A DNA stretch of 64,000 nt from Sulfuriferula sp. AH1. GTDB taxonomy: Bacteria; Pseudomonadota; Gammaproteobacteria; Burkholderiales; Sulfuriferulaceae. This document shows positions 45,832 to 55,024 of the stretch, in pieces (positions within the stretch are counted from its first letter, which is position 1; each line of letters opens with the position of its first letter). Location of the stretch: the NCBI RefSeq assembly GCF_002162035.1, contig NZ_CP021138.1, positions 930,001 to 994,000 of the forward strand, given 5' to 3'. The translations under genes were made by a program, and so were the position numbers. Below the pieces are notes generated by a model. That model saw only the letters and a program-made list of their open reading frames with translations. It made no database searches and had not been told where the DNA came from.

Positions 45832-46485
45832 TCAGTCAGCTTTCAAATAGCGTTTGAACCAGGCTGTTGCCCGATGGGCGACTTGCTCCAGCGCGCCTGG
45901 TTCTTCAAACAAATGGGTTGCACCGGGAATGATCGAGAGTTCTTTGGGGCAGCTCATGACATCATGGGATGCCTGATTAAGATCGATGACCAGATCATCA
46001 AAGCCGCCGACCAGCAACAGGGTGGGGGCGCGTACCTTGCGCAGCATGGCGGCACCGGCAAGATCGGGGCGCCCGCCGCGCGATACCACAGCGGCAATCT
46101 TGTGGGTAGATTGCGCGGCGGCCTGCAGCGCAGCGGCGGCGCCGGTGCTGGCGCCAAAATACCCTATGGGCAAATTTCGCGTGGATTGCTGCTGACTTAT
46201 CCAGTCGGTGGCGTCCAGCAGGCGTCGGGTGAGCAGCGGGATGTCGAACCGGGTTTCATAGACCATGTCTTCCTCAGGGGTCAGCAAATCCATCAACAGT
46301 GTGCCGATGCCCGCTTCGCGCAGCACGCTGGCGACATAGTTATTGCGCGGGCTATGACGACTGCTGCCGCTGCCGTGGGCGAACAGCACGATGCCCGGAG
46401 CGTTCTCAGGCAATTCCAGCATGCCTTCAATATGGACATGATCGCTGGGAATGCTGACCAGTTGCGCCAGTTCGGTAGTCATCAT
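45832..46485 (-). CDS. Alpha/beta hydrolase (dienelactone hydrolase-like)
   Basis: The 217-aa protein has an alpha/beta hydrolase fold with oxyanion segment FAHGSGSSRHSPRN, nucleophile Ser in GYFGASTGAAA near residue 112, an Asp in GGFDDLVID and a His in GATHLFEEPG: a complete catalytic triad. GGAGACTC precedes the ATG. It is convergent with the PRTase gene (147 bases apart) and not overlapping the radical SAM gene upstream. The substrate is unknown. Confidence 0.88.
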   Translation of the reverse strand: MMTTELAQLVSIPSDHVHIEGMLELPENAPGIVLFAHGSGSSRHSPRNNYVASVLREAGIGTLLMDLLTPEEDMVYETRFDIPLLTRRLLDATDWISQQQSTRNLPIGYFGASTGAAAALQAAAQSTHKIAAVVSRGGRPDLAGAAMLRKVRAPTLLLVGGFDDLVIDLNQASHDVMSCPKELSIIPGATHLFEEPGALEQVAHRATAWFKRYLKAD

Positions 46486-46533
46486 GAGTCTCCATTGGTT
46501 TTGCTGGTTGCCATCAACCAGGCCTGTCAGAAA

Positions 46534-47622
46534 TTACGCCCGCACCCGGCTGATCGCTATCGGAATGCGTTGCCGGCCGAAATGGCCCGGTTTGGCGTCA
46601 AACCGCCCTGCGATCAGGCTGTTGCAATGCGGGCAGTGACCATCAGGCGTCAGACGGTATTCGTTGATCTGGTACCAGTCGCGCACGATGAGCGGCGCAT
46701 GGCAATCGGGGCAAAAGGTGGTGTCGCCCTCGATGTGATGCACGTTGCCGGTATAGACGTAATGCAGCCCGGCACGCAGCGCGATGTCGCGCGCCCGTAT
46801 CAGCGTGGATGAAGGCGTCTGCGGAATATCCGGCATTTTGTAATCGGGATGGAACGCAGAAAAATGCAACGGTACATCCGGCCCCAGCTGCTGCATGATC
46901 CACTGGCACATCGCGGTGATTTCCGCATCGGAATCGTTCTTGCCGGGAATGAGCAGGGTGGTGATCTCGAACCAGACATCGGTTTCGTGCTTGAGGTAAA
47001 CCAGCGTATCCAGCACAGGTTGCAGCTGCGAGCCGGTGAGCTTGAAATAGAAGTCTTCGGTAAACGCCTTGAGATCGACATTGGCGGCATCGATCTTGCT
47101 GTAGAAATCGCGGCGCGCTGTATCATGCATGTAGCCGGCAGTCACCGCGACGGTCTTGATGCCGCGGGCATGGCAGGCATCGGCGGTATCCATCGCATAT
47201 TCGGCGAAGATCACGGGGTCGTTGTAGGTGAACGCCACGCTCTTGCAGCCGCTCTGTTCCGCAGCGATGGCGATGGTCTCCGGCGCGGCCTGATCCATCA
47301 GTTTGTCCATGTCCCTGGATTTGCTGATGTCCCAGTTCTGGCAGAACTTGCACGCCAGATTGCAGCCTGCGGTGCCGAACGACAGCACGCTGCTGCCGGG
47401 GTAGAAGTGATTGAGCGGTTTCTTTTCGATCGGGTCGATACAGAAACCGGATGAGCGCCCGTAGGTAGTGAGCACGATCTGGTTGCCCTCGCGCATGCGC
47501 ACGAAGCAGGCGCCGCGCTGGCCTTCGTGCAGCTTGCAGTCGCGCGGGCACAGGTCGCACTGGATGCGGCCATCGTCCAGTGCATGCCAGTATTTTCCGG
47601 GGTGATGCTGCGTTGCATTCAT
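46534..47622 (-). CDS. amrS: AmmeMemoRadiSam system radical SAM enzyme
   Basis: I start at MNATQHHPG (47622), where ATGA overlaps the AMMECR1 stop. The 362-aa protein has the radical SAM cluster motif CNLACKFCQNW (Cx3Cx2C) near residue 97. An N-terminal Cys set (CDLCPRDCKLHEGQRGAC) and a C-terminal zinc-ribbon-like set (CPDCHAPL, CPHCNS) are also visible. It resembles pyruvate formate-lyase activating enzymes but belongs to the AmrS family, encoded with AMMECR1 and Memo proteins. The reaction is not established. Confidence 0.93.
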   Translation of the reverse strand: MNATQHHPGKYWHALDDGRIQCDLCPRDCKLHEGQRGACFVRMREGNQIVLTTYGRSSGFCIDPIEKKPLNHFYPGSSVLSFGTAGCNLACKFCQNWDISKSRDMDKLMDQAAPETIAIAAEQSGCKSVAFTYNDPVIFAEYAMDTADACHARGIKTVAVTAGYMHDTARRDFYSKIDAANVDLKAFTEDFYFKLTGSQLQPVLDTLVYLKHETDVWFEITTLLIPGKNDSDAEITAMCQWIMQQLGPDVPLHFSAFHPDYKMPDIPQTPSSTLIRARDIALRAGLHYVYTGNVHHIEGDTTFCPDCHAPLIVRDWYQINEYRLTPDGHCPHCNSLIAGRFDAKPGHFGRQRIPIAISRVRA

Positions 47623-48185
47623 TCGGATAAGCTCTCCAGATCGCTTTCTTTCCACTTGTTCACGGTATATCGGTATAGTCTGACGCTTTCATCCCAGAAG
47701 CGCGGATGGAGTCCGGCTTTGTGCTTCAGGTGCGCCATGAATTCGACCGGGTCGGGTAGCTGTTCCCATACCTGCGGCAAAAAGGTGCTGCGGTAGCGGC
47801 CGTATTCGAACACGATGCCGTCGATTTGCGGCCGCAGCTGTTCCAGCGCATCCTGTTCGCTGGCAAACACCATGTCCTGCATCATCGATAACAGTGATAC
47901 CTCTACTTCAGTATAGTCCAGCTCGGCTTTTGTCAAAGGTGCAAATCGCGGATCGTGAAATGCAGCCGCCAGCGCGTTGGCCCTGACGTCGGCCAGCAGT
48001 GAGCGATGCGCTTCCAGTGTGCCGATGCAGCCGCGCAGCTGCTCGTGTTGGGTGAGGGTGACGAAGCATGCCCGGTGTTCCTGCAGCCAGCTGCTATTCT
48101 CATTGGCCGGATAGGTTTTCCCCAGTTTTTGCGAGATGGCCGCGCGCGCGATCGGCAGTAAGATCTGGCCGTGGTTAGTGGGCAT
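47619..48185 (-). CDS. amrA: AmmeMemoRadiSam system protein A (AMMECR1 domain)
   Basis: The 188-aa AMMECR1-domain protein has the signature LRGCIGTLEAHRSLLADVRANA and the DPRFAPLTKAEL segment. Conserved TEVEVSLLS and LPQVWEQLPDPVEFM segments follow. Its start overlaps the Memo gene end by 11 bases and its stop overlaps amrS, so the three genes are translationally coupled. AMMECR1 is conserved to humans, but its biochemical role is unclear. Confidence 0.94.
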   Translation of the reverse strand: MPTNHGQILLPIARAAISQKLGKTYPANENSSWLQEHRACFVTLTQHEQLRGCIGTLEAHRSLLADVRANALAAAFHDPRFAPLTKAELDYTEVEVSLLSMMQDMVFASEQDALEQLRPQIDGIVFEYGRYRSTFLPQVWEQLPDPVEFMAHLKHKAGLHPRFWDESVRLYRYTVNKWKESDLESLSE

Positions 48186-48984
48186 GAGCAGGTTCCTCCA
48201 TGAAAGCGAACGAGGCGTAACCGACCACGCGTTCCTTGTCGCCGGCGGTGTCGCCCGAGTTGCGTAAATCCAGCAGCAACGGTTGCAGATGGTGGCGCCG
48301 GGCGGCCAGCAGCATGCCGTTGATGGGCGTGCCGCCGCAGGCTTGCTCGTGAGACAGCGGGCCGCGCAATTCCAGGATGCGTTGAGCCGTTTCCCGATCC
48401 ACGGTCTGGGCTGAAGCGTAGGGCAGGAAATGTGACAGGTCGGAGCTGATGACGATCAGGGTTTCCGGGCCGCCCCACAGCGCATCCAGTACTTCGGCGA
48501 TCTCCTCCGGCGTGGCATCGCCTACGGCTAGCGGAATCAGGCTAAAATTATTCAATAATGCCTGCAGGAAGGGCAGTTGTACTTCCAGCGAGTGTTCCCA
48601 TGCATGGGCGGCGGCACTGGTAACGATCTGTGGCATCGTGCCCAGCAACTCGACAGCCGCCTGGTCGATGGAAATGTTGCCGAGGGGAGTCGCAAAGCCA
48701 TCGACGCCGGGCAGGGCCAGTCCGCGTACCGGTACGCGATGGACCGGGCCGAGCAGTACCACGCGCGTGATCTGGTCGCGGCCTGCGGCAAGGCTGGCAT
48801 AGGCAGCGGCGGCAATGGCGCCGGAATAGACATAGCCGGCGTGAGGCACGATGACGGCCTTGGGCAATTTGCCGAGAGGGGCGGGGTGGGCTGCCGCCAG
48901 CAAGGCGGTCACATCGCGGGCGAGCGTGCTCGATACGCCGGGATAGAAAGTGCCAGCGACGGCGGGTTGACGAATTTGGTGCAT
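48175..48984 (-). CDS. amrB: AmmeMemoRadiSam system protein B (Memo family)
   Basis: The 269-aa Memo-fold protein resembles class III nonhaem iron dioxygenases. Putative metal ligands are His in IVPHAGYVYSG, His in HAWEHSLEVQLPF and Asp/His in ISSDLSHFLPYAS, and Cys in SHEQACGGTPINGML is conserved. GGAGACTTCCACC precedes the ATG. It is the first gene of the three-gene operon. The enzymatic activity is unknown. Confidence 0.94.
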   Translation of the reverse strand: MHQIRQPAVAGTFYPGVSSTLARDVTALLAAAHPAPLGKLPKAVIVPHAGYVYSGAIAAAAYASLAAGRDQITRVVLLGPVHRVPVRGLALPGVDGFATPLGNISIDQAAVELLGTMPQIVTSAAAHAWEHSLEVQLPFLQALLNNFSLIPLAVGDATPEEIAEVLDALWGGPETLIVISSDLSHFLPYASAQTVDRETAQRILELRGPLSHEQACGGTPINGMLLAARRHHLQPLLLDLRNSGDTAGDKERVVGYASFAFMEEPAHAH

Positions 48985-49062
48985 GGTGGAAGTCTCCAGA
49001 GAGGAAGGGTTTATGCTATTAAAATTAGGGTGTTACGCTGGAATTCAAGTGCCGTCATCAAT

Positions 49063-49629
49063 ATGATGGCCACGCCTGGGAATGCGGATACCGCTGGCCG
49101 CAATACAGCGCGCGTATTTTTTGCGCTATGGCCCGATCCGGATATGCGCACGGCACTCGCCGGGATGGGCAAACATATGCATGCACAATGCGGGGGGCGG
49201 CGTACACGCGCCGAGTCTATCCACATTACGCTGGCGTTTGTGGGAGAGGTGGGGATTGAGCGCATTGCCGAATTACAGGCATTAGCTGCGCAGTTGCAGT
49301 GCGCTGCATTCAATTTCGAGCTGGCGCGCACCGGCTGGTGGCGGCATAACCATATCGCCTGGGTGGCGCCGGAAACGGTCCCGCAGGGGTTGATTGATCT
49401 GGCGAGCGCATTGCAGTCGCGGTTAAAGGGTGCAGGTTTCAAAGTCGATGAGCGAGCATATTTGCCGCATGTGACCTTGCTCAGGAAAGCTGATTGCCCT
49501 TGGGCGCAGGCAGCGATGAAGCCATTACGCTGGACGGCACGGAATTTCGTACTGGTGAAATCGGTAACGGGTGAGAATGGATCGGCCTATGAGATCATAG
49601 GCCGATGGCCTTTGGTGTCAGCCTTATAG
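49063..49629 (+). CDS. thpR: RNA 2',3'-cyclic phosphodiesterase
   Basis: The 188-aa protein belongs to the 2H phosphoesterase superfamily: two His-x-Thr motifs, SIHITLAFVG near residue 50 and YLPHVTLLRK near residue 145. The family converts RNA 2',3'-cyclic phosphate ends to 2'-phosphates and was first named 2'-5' RNA ligase. The frame is open far upstream, but only this part is protein-like. ATG 49063 and 49066 are both possible and neither has a good ribosome site. Its end overlaps the convergent host-attachment gene by six bases. Confidence 0.9.
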   Translation: MMATPGNADTAGRNTARVFFALWPDPDMRTALAGMGKHMHAQCGGRRTRAESIHITLAFVGEVGIERIAELQALAAQLQCAAFNFELARTGWWRHNHIAWVAPETVPQGLIDLASALQSRLKGAGFKVDERAYLPHVTLLRKADCPWAQAAMKPLRWTARNFVLVKSVTGENGSAYEIIGRWPLVSAL

Positions 49630-50064
49630 ATAAATGCAGTGCGACAATCGCCCGGTTAGTTCTTGTGGAGCGAACCGGGTGTAATCTTTTTCGATGGTGT
49701 CGGTAATCAGATTGCGTACATGGGTGTTGAACTGGTTATTGAGCAGCCCGATGAATGGTGCGGAGGCCACCAGAATCACGCGATCAAAAATATTGCTGGT
49801 GCGACCATGTTCCAGTACCTGTGCCAGTTCCTGAGCGAATTTTCCAGCTTCATTCTGTTTGGGTTGCGAGGCGGCAACGAAAGCGCCATGACCATTGCCC
49901 TGACTCTTGTTATGGCCGGGACGATCTGACACCAGTTCCGCGCTTTTCTCTCGGCTTTCCGGGTGGTTGAATTCCTTGATGAGCTGCAAACCCTTTTTGA
50001 TACCGTGGTTTGCATATAAACGAGCAAAACTGGCATTGGCGATTAAAATCCAGGTTGTGGCCAT
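49624..50064 (-). CDS. Host attachment family protein, copy 1
   Basis: The 146-aa protein matches the host-attachment (PF10116) family: MATTWILIANASFARLYANHG at the N-terminus, DRPGHNKSQGNGHGAF in the middle and DTIEKDYTRFAPQEL at the end. GGAGAAATA precedes the ATG. The family fold resembles a release-factor-like domain; its name comes from plant-associated bacteria and no reaction is known. A paralogue lies just upstream on the same strand. Confidence 0.92.
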   Translation of the reverse strand: MATTWILIANASFARLYANHGIKKGLQLIKEFNHPESREKSAELVSDRPGHNKSQGNGHGAFVAASQPKQNEAGKFAQELAQVLEHGRTSNIFDRVILVASAPFIGLLNNQFNTHVRNLITDTIEKDYTRFAPQELTGRLSHCIYL

Positions 50065-50242
50065 TATTTCTCCAAGATAGCAAGTTGAAGGAAAGCTACT
50101 GGCAAAGACGCGACTGAAGATGGATCTTCACTTTTGAATTTGCCGGATAGCCTGCGGAAACACGACAGTTTTGGTCATCGTGTCGATTTCGGGAATGGGG
50201 TCGATAAAACAGCTACGCGTAAATCAACCGCTCTTCCCAAAT

Positions 50243-50683
50243 TCATACATACAGAATATTTTCGAGGTGACTGGCCAATTCGCGCTCGGTAAGATACGTG
50301 TAATCCTTTTCGATGGTGTCAGTGGCCAGTGCCCGTACATGTGCGGGCAGCTGATTATTCAATTTGCCCATGAAAGGGTCTGAGGCCATTATGATGAGCC
50401 GTGTATAGCGGTTGCTGGTACGGCCTGTTTCCAATTCGCTTGCCAGTTCCGCGGCGAACTTGTCTTCTTCATGCTGCTTGGGGTCAGTAGGCTGGGAAAA
50501 GGCGCCATGCGCTCCGCTGCCGGTCTGATAATGCCCGGGGCGGTCTGATGTTCTTTCCAGGGCTTTCTCGCGGCTTTCGACATGCTGAAATGTCTTAACC
50601 AGTTCCAGGCCTTTATGAGGCCCGTGGTTTACGTATAAATTTGCTTTGCTTGCATTCGCAACCAGTACCCAGGTGGTAGCCAT
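50243..50683 (-). CDS. Host attachment family protein, copy 2
   Basis: This is a paralogue of the downstream gene, the same length (146 aa) and clearly similar throughout (MATTWVLVANASKANLYVNHG, TSDRPGHYQTGSGAHGAF, DTIEKDYTYLTERELASH). The pair, 178 bases apart, looks like an old tandem duplication. No function beyond the family description can be given. Confidence 0.92.
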   Translation of the reverse strand: MATTWVLVANASKANLYVNHGPHKGLELVKTFQHVESREKALERTSDRPGHYQTGSGAHGAFSQPTDPKQHEEDKFAAELASELETGRTSNRYTRLIIMASDPFMGKLNNQLPAHVRALATDTIEKDYTYLTERELASHLENILYV

Positions 50684-50931
50684 TTCCTCGTCACTCCCTC
50701 ATTCATGTCTATTTTAAGACTAGCAAGTTTCCGGGGTTTTTCAAGGTTGGTTGACCAACTGGAACGGCACGGCTTCAAGCCGTATCATTAACTGATCAAT
50801 TGGATGCGTATCCGCAAAGTGGCGGCAGTAATATGCCTGTATCCGATAAGTTACGTTGTTAGGCCAGCCCCGTGTCATGGACGCTTTTCACACAGAATAA
50901 CTGCGCAGTTATCCGCCAGCATATTTCACAC

Positions 50932-53225
50932 TTACGCATTGACCTGCGCCAGGCATACCCGGTCGCGCCCACTGTGCTTGGCCTCGTACATGGCGGTATC
51001 GGCGGCGCGAATCAGATCCTCGGCCGTCGTGCCGTGTTCCGGGAACACGGCAACCCCCATGGAGATGCTCACCGGACCAAGTGGCCGCCCCTGCCGGTTG
51101 ACCTGCAATTGGTGTACGGCCGTTCGCAATTCCTCGGCGCGCTGGTGGGCGGTTTCGAGAGGTGTATCAGGCAGCAGCAGAACGAATTCCTCGCCGCCGT
51201 AGCGGCAGGCGACGTCGCTGGCGCGCATGTGGCTGAGCAGCAACCGGGCCAAACTCTGCAGCACTGCGTCACCGGCCTCGTGTCCGAAGGTGTCGTTGAA
51301 GCGTTTGAAGTGATCGATATCCAGCATTATGACCGCGAGCGGCAACTGCTTGCGGGCAACACGCGACAGATCGCGCTGCATCGTTTCTTCCAGATAACGG
51401 CGGTTGTATAGTCCGCTCAGGGGGTCGCGGATCGATTGCTGCCGAATCGCATCACGCAGTCTGAGATTGGCGAATACCATGGCCAGATGTTTGGCAAGCA
51501 TGGCGGCAAGCGCTTGGTCGGCAGCCGGAATCGCATCATCCCTTGTCTGTTCATCAAGTGCCGGGAACTCCAGGTAGAGTGTGCCCAGCGTATCGCTTTG
51601 GGCCATCATCGGTATACAGAGGTAGGGGCGTAGCTCCGCATCCGTATTTTCCAAGTGCGGGCAGTCAGCCCTGTATGCGGATCGACGACGCAGTGCAGTT
51701 GGCCGCGCCGCAGCGCCCAGCATTCCTGGACCGCGAACATCGGCGCTGTGGCCACTGGATCGCCCCATGTTGCGACTGCTTCCAGGTGGTTGCGCGATGC
51801 CTCCAGTAAATAGAGATGTCCCGCCGCAAGGGGGAATAGTTGTTGTCCGAACTTGGGGACAGTCTTATAGGCTTCTTCGAGCGTGAGGCAGGAAAGCAGG
51901 GTATCGCCCATTTCCCTGAGCAGGGAGATTCCCCGGTTGCTCTGCTCGAGTCCGGCATTGGCGTCACGCAGCTGCGCGGTGCGTTCGGCGATACGGTGTT
52001 CCAGTTCGGCGTTGATCTTGTTGATCGCTGCTTCGGCCTGTTCGCGCTGGCGTATCTCGCTGTGCAAGGCCTGGTTCGTCGCGGCCAGTTCCGTGGTCCG
52101 CTGCTCGCGTGCATGGGCCGCTTCCTGCAGCGCGTCAGCCATGTCGTTCAGGGCGTTGGCCAGCGTACCGAATTCGTCGCGGCCACTGCGCTGCATGCGG
52201 CTTTGCAAATCGCCCAGTGCCACCCGCTTGGCGAAATCCACGCATTCCTGTATCGGTTTGGTGATACCGCGTGTCACCAGCCATGTCGCGAACAGGACGA
52301 ACAGAATCGCGCCCAGGGTGGTGCCGATCACGATGCGCTCGGCCATATGCAATGTTTCACGGGCGCTGCCGCGTTTCGCTTCGTCTATGGCTGTTGCCTC
52401 CATGCTCAGCTTTTGCAGCAGCGGCATGAACGTTCGCACCGCAGCGAAATATTCATGTTTTTTGTCGTCGATCTGGTGTTTGATCTGCACGTATTTCAGG
52501 AACAGGGGCTGATATTCATCGGCGAGTGCGCGCAGTTCGTTCTTTCGATTGTCGGGCAGCGCGGAATGCGCCAGGTCGGTCTTGAACCCGGTCATGGCCT
52601 CTTCAAGCCGCCGTACATCCACCTCCAGCCCGCGCATTATGAAGTCCTTCTCTGCACGGCGCATGATTAGCAGATCGAGCATGAGCCGCCCCTGCCGTGA
52701 GGCCTTGAGCAGTTTCTCCATCTCGTGCGCCCGGTCGCGGAATTGCCCTTCCAGGCCGGTATCGACGAAACCCAGTTGACCATATAGGTCCACCATGTCG
52801 AGGAAGGATGATTCGTAGCGGTTGATGGACTGCTCAATGGCCAGCGTTTGCTGTACCATGCCCGTTCTGGTCATGAAACGGCGCATTTCTGCCAGATTCT
52901 CGCGCACATCGGCCAGATCGGTGCGCAACAGGGTCACGTAGCGTGATCTGGCTTCGTCAAAACCGAATTCCCGGTAGAACAGCAGAAAATTTTTCTCGTG
53001 GCGGCGTGCATCGAACATCGACGCGTCGCTGCGCAGACTCAATGTCGCGATCCGTGCATCGATGTCGAGCATGTGGTCGGACACGGCCAGCATCCGGTTC
53101 TGGCTCAGCACGGCAATGATGCCGACCAGCAGCATCAGGCTGGATACGGCAATGGAACCGCCCATCAGCATGGTGTGCAGACTGAGCCGGCTTATCCGGT
53201 GGATTATTCGTTGAGGCATGTCCAT
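50932..53225 (-). pseudogene. Membrane diguanylate cyclase (HAMP-GAF-GGDEF) interrupted by a frameshift
   Basis: Read on the minus strand, the first part (51606-53225, 539 aa) has a membrane helix (about residues 20-42), a long helical periplasmic sensor, a second helix (IGTTLGAILFVLFATWLV), HAMP, a coiled coil and the start of a GAF domain (LTLEEAYKTVPKFG). The second frame (50932-51768) completes the GAF (CPHLENTDAELRPYLCIPMM) and has GGDEF with RYGGEEF and I-site RASD. One extra G in a GGG run near 51665 would restore a single protein of about 764 aa. The break is either a real mutation or a sequencing error. It follows the PstS-like gene by five bases. Confidence 0.85.
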
Positions 53226-53230
53226 GGGGG

Positions 53231-54094
53231 TCAGTCTTCGTAAGGAACAAAGTTATTTTCCTCGATGAGGTCGGTGACCTGCGGAGACAGGGAGAACGCG
53301 ATGAATGCACGCGCCAGCCCTTTGGGCAGGTCTTTCGTCACCAGGGAAAGCGGGCGTGACAGGGGATAGTTGCCATTGCGCACAGTCTTGCTGGAAGCTG
53401 CCACGCCGTTCAGTGCCAGCAGTTTGATGTTCATGCCAGTCTGCGACATGCGTTCCGCTTCGCCGAGGGAAACGAAGGTGATGGCATCGGGATTGCCGGC
53501 GACTGCATCGATGGTTGGCTGGTTGTCGCCTATGGTTATTGCTGCCCGGATATCGCCGTACGCAAACTTGAAGTAGCGGGTGAACAGTTCCACCTCGCTA
53601 TGTCCCCGTTCGCGGTTGATGACCACGATAGGCGCATCGCGGCCGCTCAATGCCTTCCAGTTGCCGATCCTGCCGGTGAAAATGTCGGCAACCTGCCGAT
53701 CGGTGAGCGTGGTTAACGGATTGTCCTTGTTGACAATGATGCCTACGCCGTCGCGCGCCATCAGGAAGCCATCCAGATCGCTTTCCCTGTCCGTCAGTGC
53801 CTGCGATGCCATGCCGATGTCTGCCTTGCCCGCGCGGGCATCGTTGATACCGCGGCTGGAGCCGCCTGTCAGTACCCGGATTTGTACGTTCGGATGGAGT
53901 GCCCGGAAGCGCTCGCCTATCGCCTGCATGAGCGGTGCCATGGTACTCGATCCGGTCAGCGTGAGCTTGCCGGCGAGATGGACGGAGAGCGGGTTGTCAA
54001 GATGCTTTTCCGCTTGGGCATCCTGTCTGGAACAGGCCAGCAGCATGGTGCAGAGAGCAAGTATAATGGCTGGTTTCCAATAGTTCTTATACAT
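53231..54094 (-). CDS. PstS-like phosphate-binding lipoprotein
   Basis: From MYKNYWKP (54094, with a strong GGGAGG upstream) the product is 287 aa with a lipobox (LCTMLLAC). It is a PBP-like protein: LTLTGSSTMAPLMQAIGERF and VLTGGSSRGINDARAGKADIGMASQ match the PstS phosphate-binding loop (TGSST, GSSRG). There is no pstCAB nearby, and a diguanylate cyclase is encoded five bases downstream. It may therefore be a periplasmic ligand sensor subunit rather than a transporter component; that is inference. Confidence 0.88.
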   Translation of the reverse strand: MYKNYWKPAIILALCTMLLACSRQDAQAEKHLDNPLSVHLAGKLTLTGSSTMAPLMQAIGERFRALHPNVQIRVLTGGSSRGINDARAGKADIGMASQALTDRESDLDGFLMARDGVGIIVNKDNPLTTLTDRQVADIFTGRIGNWKALSGRDAPIVVINRERGHSEVELFTRYFKFAYGDIRAAITIGDNQPTIDAVAGNPDAITFVSLGEAERMSQTGMNIKLLALNGVAASSKTVRNGNYPLSRPLSLVTKDLPKGLARAFIAFSLSPQVTDLIEENNFVPYED

Positions 54095-54437
54095 GTTGCC
54101 TCCCATGATGTTTTGGCAGAGCTGGCCTAACACCAATTGCGCCGATTCGAACTTGATATGCAATGTCTGATAATTTGCAGAGTATCTGATTGTGGTATCG
54201 GTTAGCAATCAATAATTAATCGATTCTTTTCTGACTAAATACACCACCAGATACGCTCCTTGAACCAGCCTCGGCTTTCCCGGTTCAAAATTTGACAGCT
54301 CGGCGGTTCGCAGGCGGTGTGGAGGACTCTGACTCATGTAATATCAGTATTCTGTAAACCGCCTGGCTTAAGCGCATCGGATCAGGGTTGGCCGCAGCCG
54401 ATTGGCGTCCCCGTTTAATCATTCAGCGGAACGAAAT
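54095..54437. other. Divergent intergenic region, PstS-like gene and GNAT gene
   Basis: This 343-base region holds the two divergent promoters. A perfect 7-bp inverted repeat, TTGAACC (54260-54266) with GGTTCAA (54282-54288), sits in the middle and could be an operator or hairpin. No gene is visible. Confidence 0.5.
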
Positions 54438-54917
54438 ATGAGCACATATGCAATCCACAAAGCCACCTCCGTCGATGCCGCGGCCATTGCCAGCATGGTG
54501 CAGCAGTTGCTGGAAGAAATCATGGCGGTCACGGGGGGCGCGCATTTCCATGTCGACCTGCCTGCTATCGTTGAACGTTGCGAACGGTTCATTGCCGAAG
54601 GCATTTATACGGTGCTGATTGCCGTGGAAGACACCGGCAATGCGGCGGCCGGCTTCATCAGTCTGACAGAGACCCATAGCCTCTACGCCGAAGGGGCATT
54701 CGGAATCATTCCCGAGCTTTATGTGCAGCCTGCGTTTCGTTCCGGCGGTGCCGGCCAGCTTTTGCTCGACGCGGCCAAGGCATACGGACGCAGCCGCGGC
54801 TGGCAGCGGCTGGAGGTGACGACGCCGCCATTGCCTGCGTTTGACCGTACGCTGGGCTTTTATCAGGCCAACGGTTTTGATGTCGCCGGTGGCCGCAAAA
54901 TGAAGGTGTTGCTCTAA
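54438..54917 (+). CDS. GNAT-family N-acetyltransferase
   Basis: The 159-aa protein starts at MSTYAIHKATSVDAAA, after CGGAA. It has the GNAT fold: IIPELYVQPAFRSGGAGQLLLDAAKAYG is the acetyl-CoA pyrophosphate-binding motif A (R/Q-x-x-G-x-G/A), and FYQANGFDVAGGRKM is the usual C-terminal motif. The substrate is not predictable. It is monocistronic or the first of a short run of small genes. Confidence 0.9.
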   Translation: MSTYAIHKATSVDAAAIASMVQQLLEEIMAVTGGAHFHVDLPAIVERCERFIAEGIYTVLIAVEDTGNAAAGFISLTETHSLYAEGAFGIIPELYVQPAFRSGGAGQLLLDAAKAYGRSRGWQRLEVTTPPLPAFDRTLGFYQANGFDVAGGRKMKVLL

Positions 54918-55024
54918 TTCCGGCCTACAGACTGGCTTTTCGAGGCGGGGTGTTTAACTGGTTTACCCTTGTTTTCCGTTTAACGTACAATCAGTATTCG
55001 CCAGTTTATAAAAATGAGGTTCCA

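Noticed and set aside
48577-49062. N-terminal extension of ThpR
   Set aside because: Antisense to the Memo gene and without similarity to the 2H phosphoesterase family.
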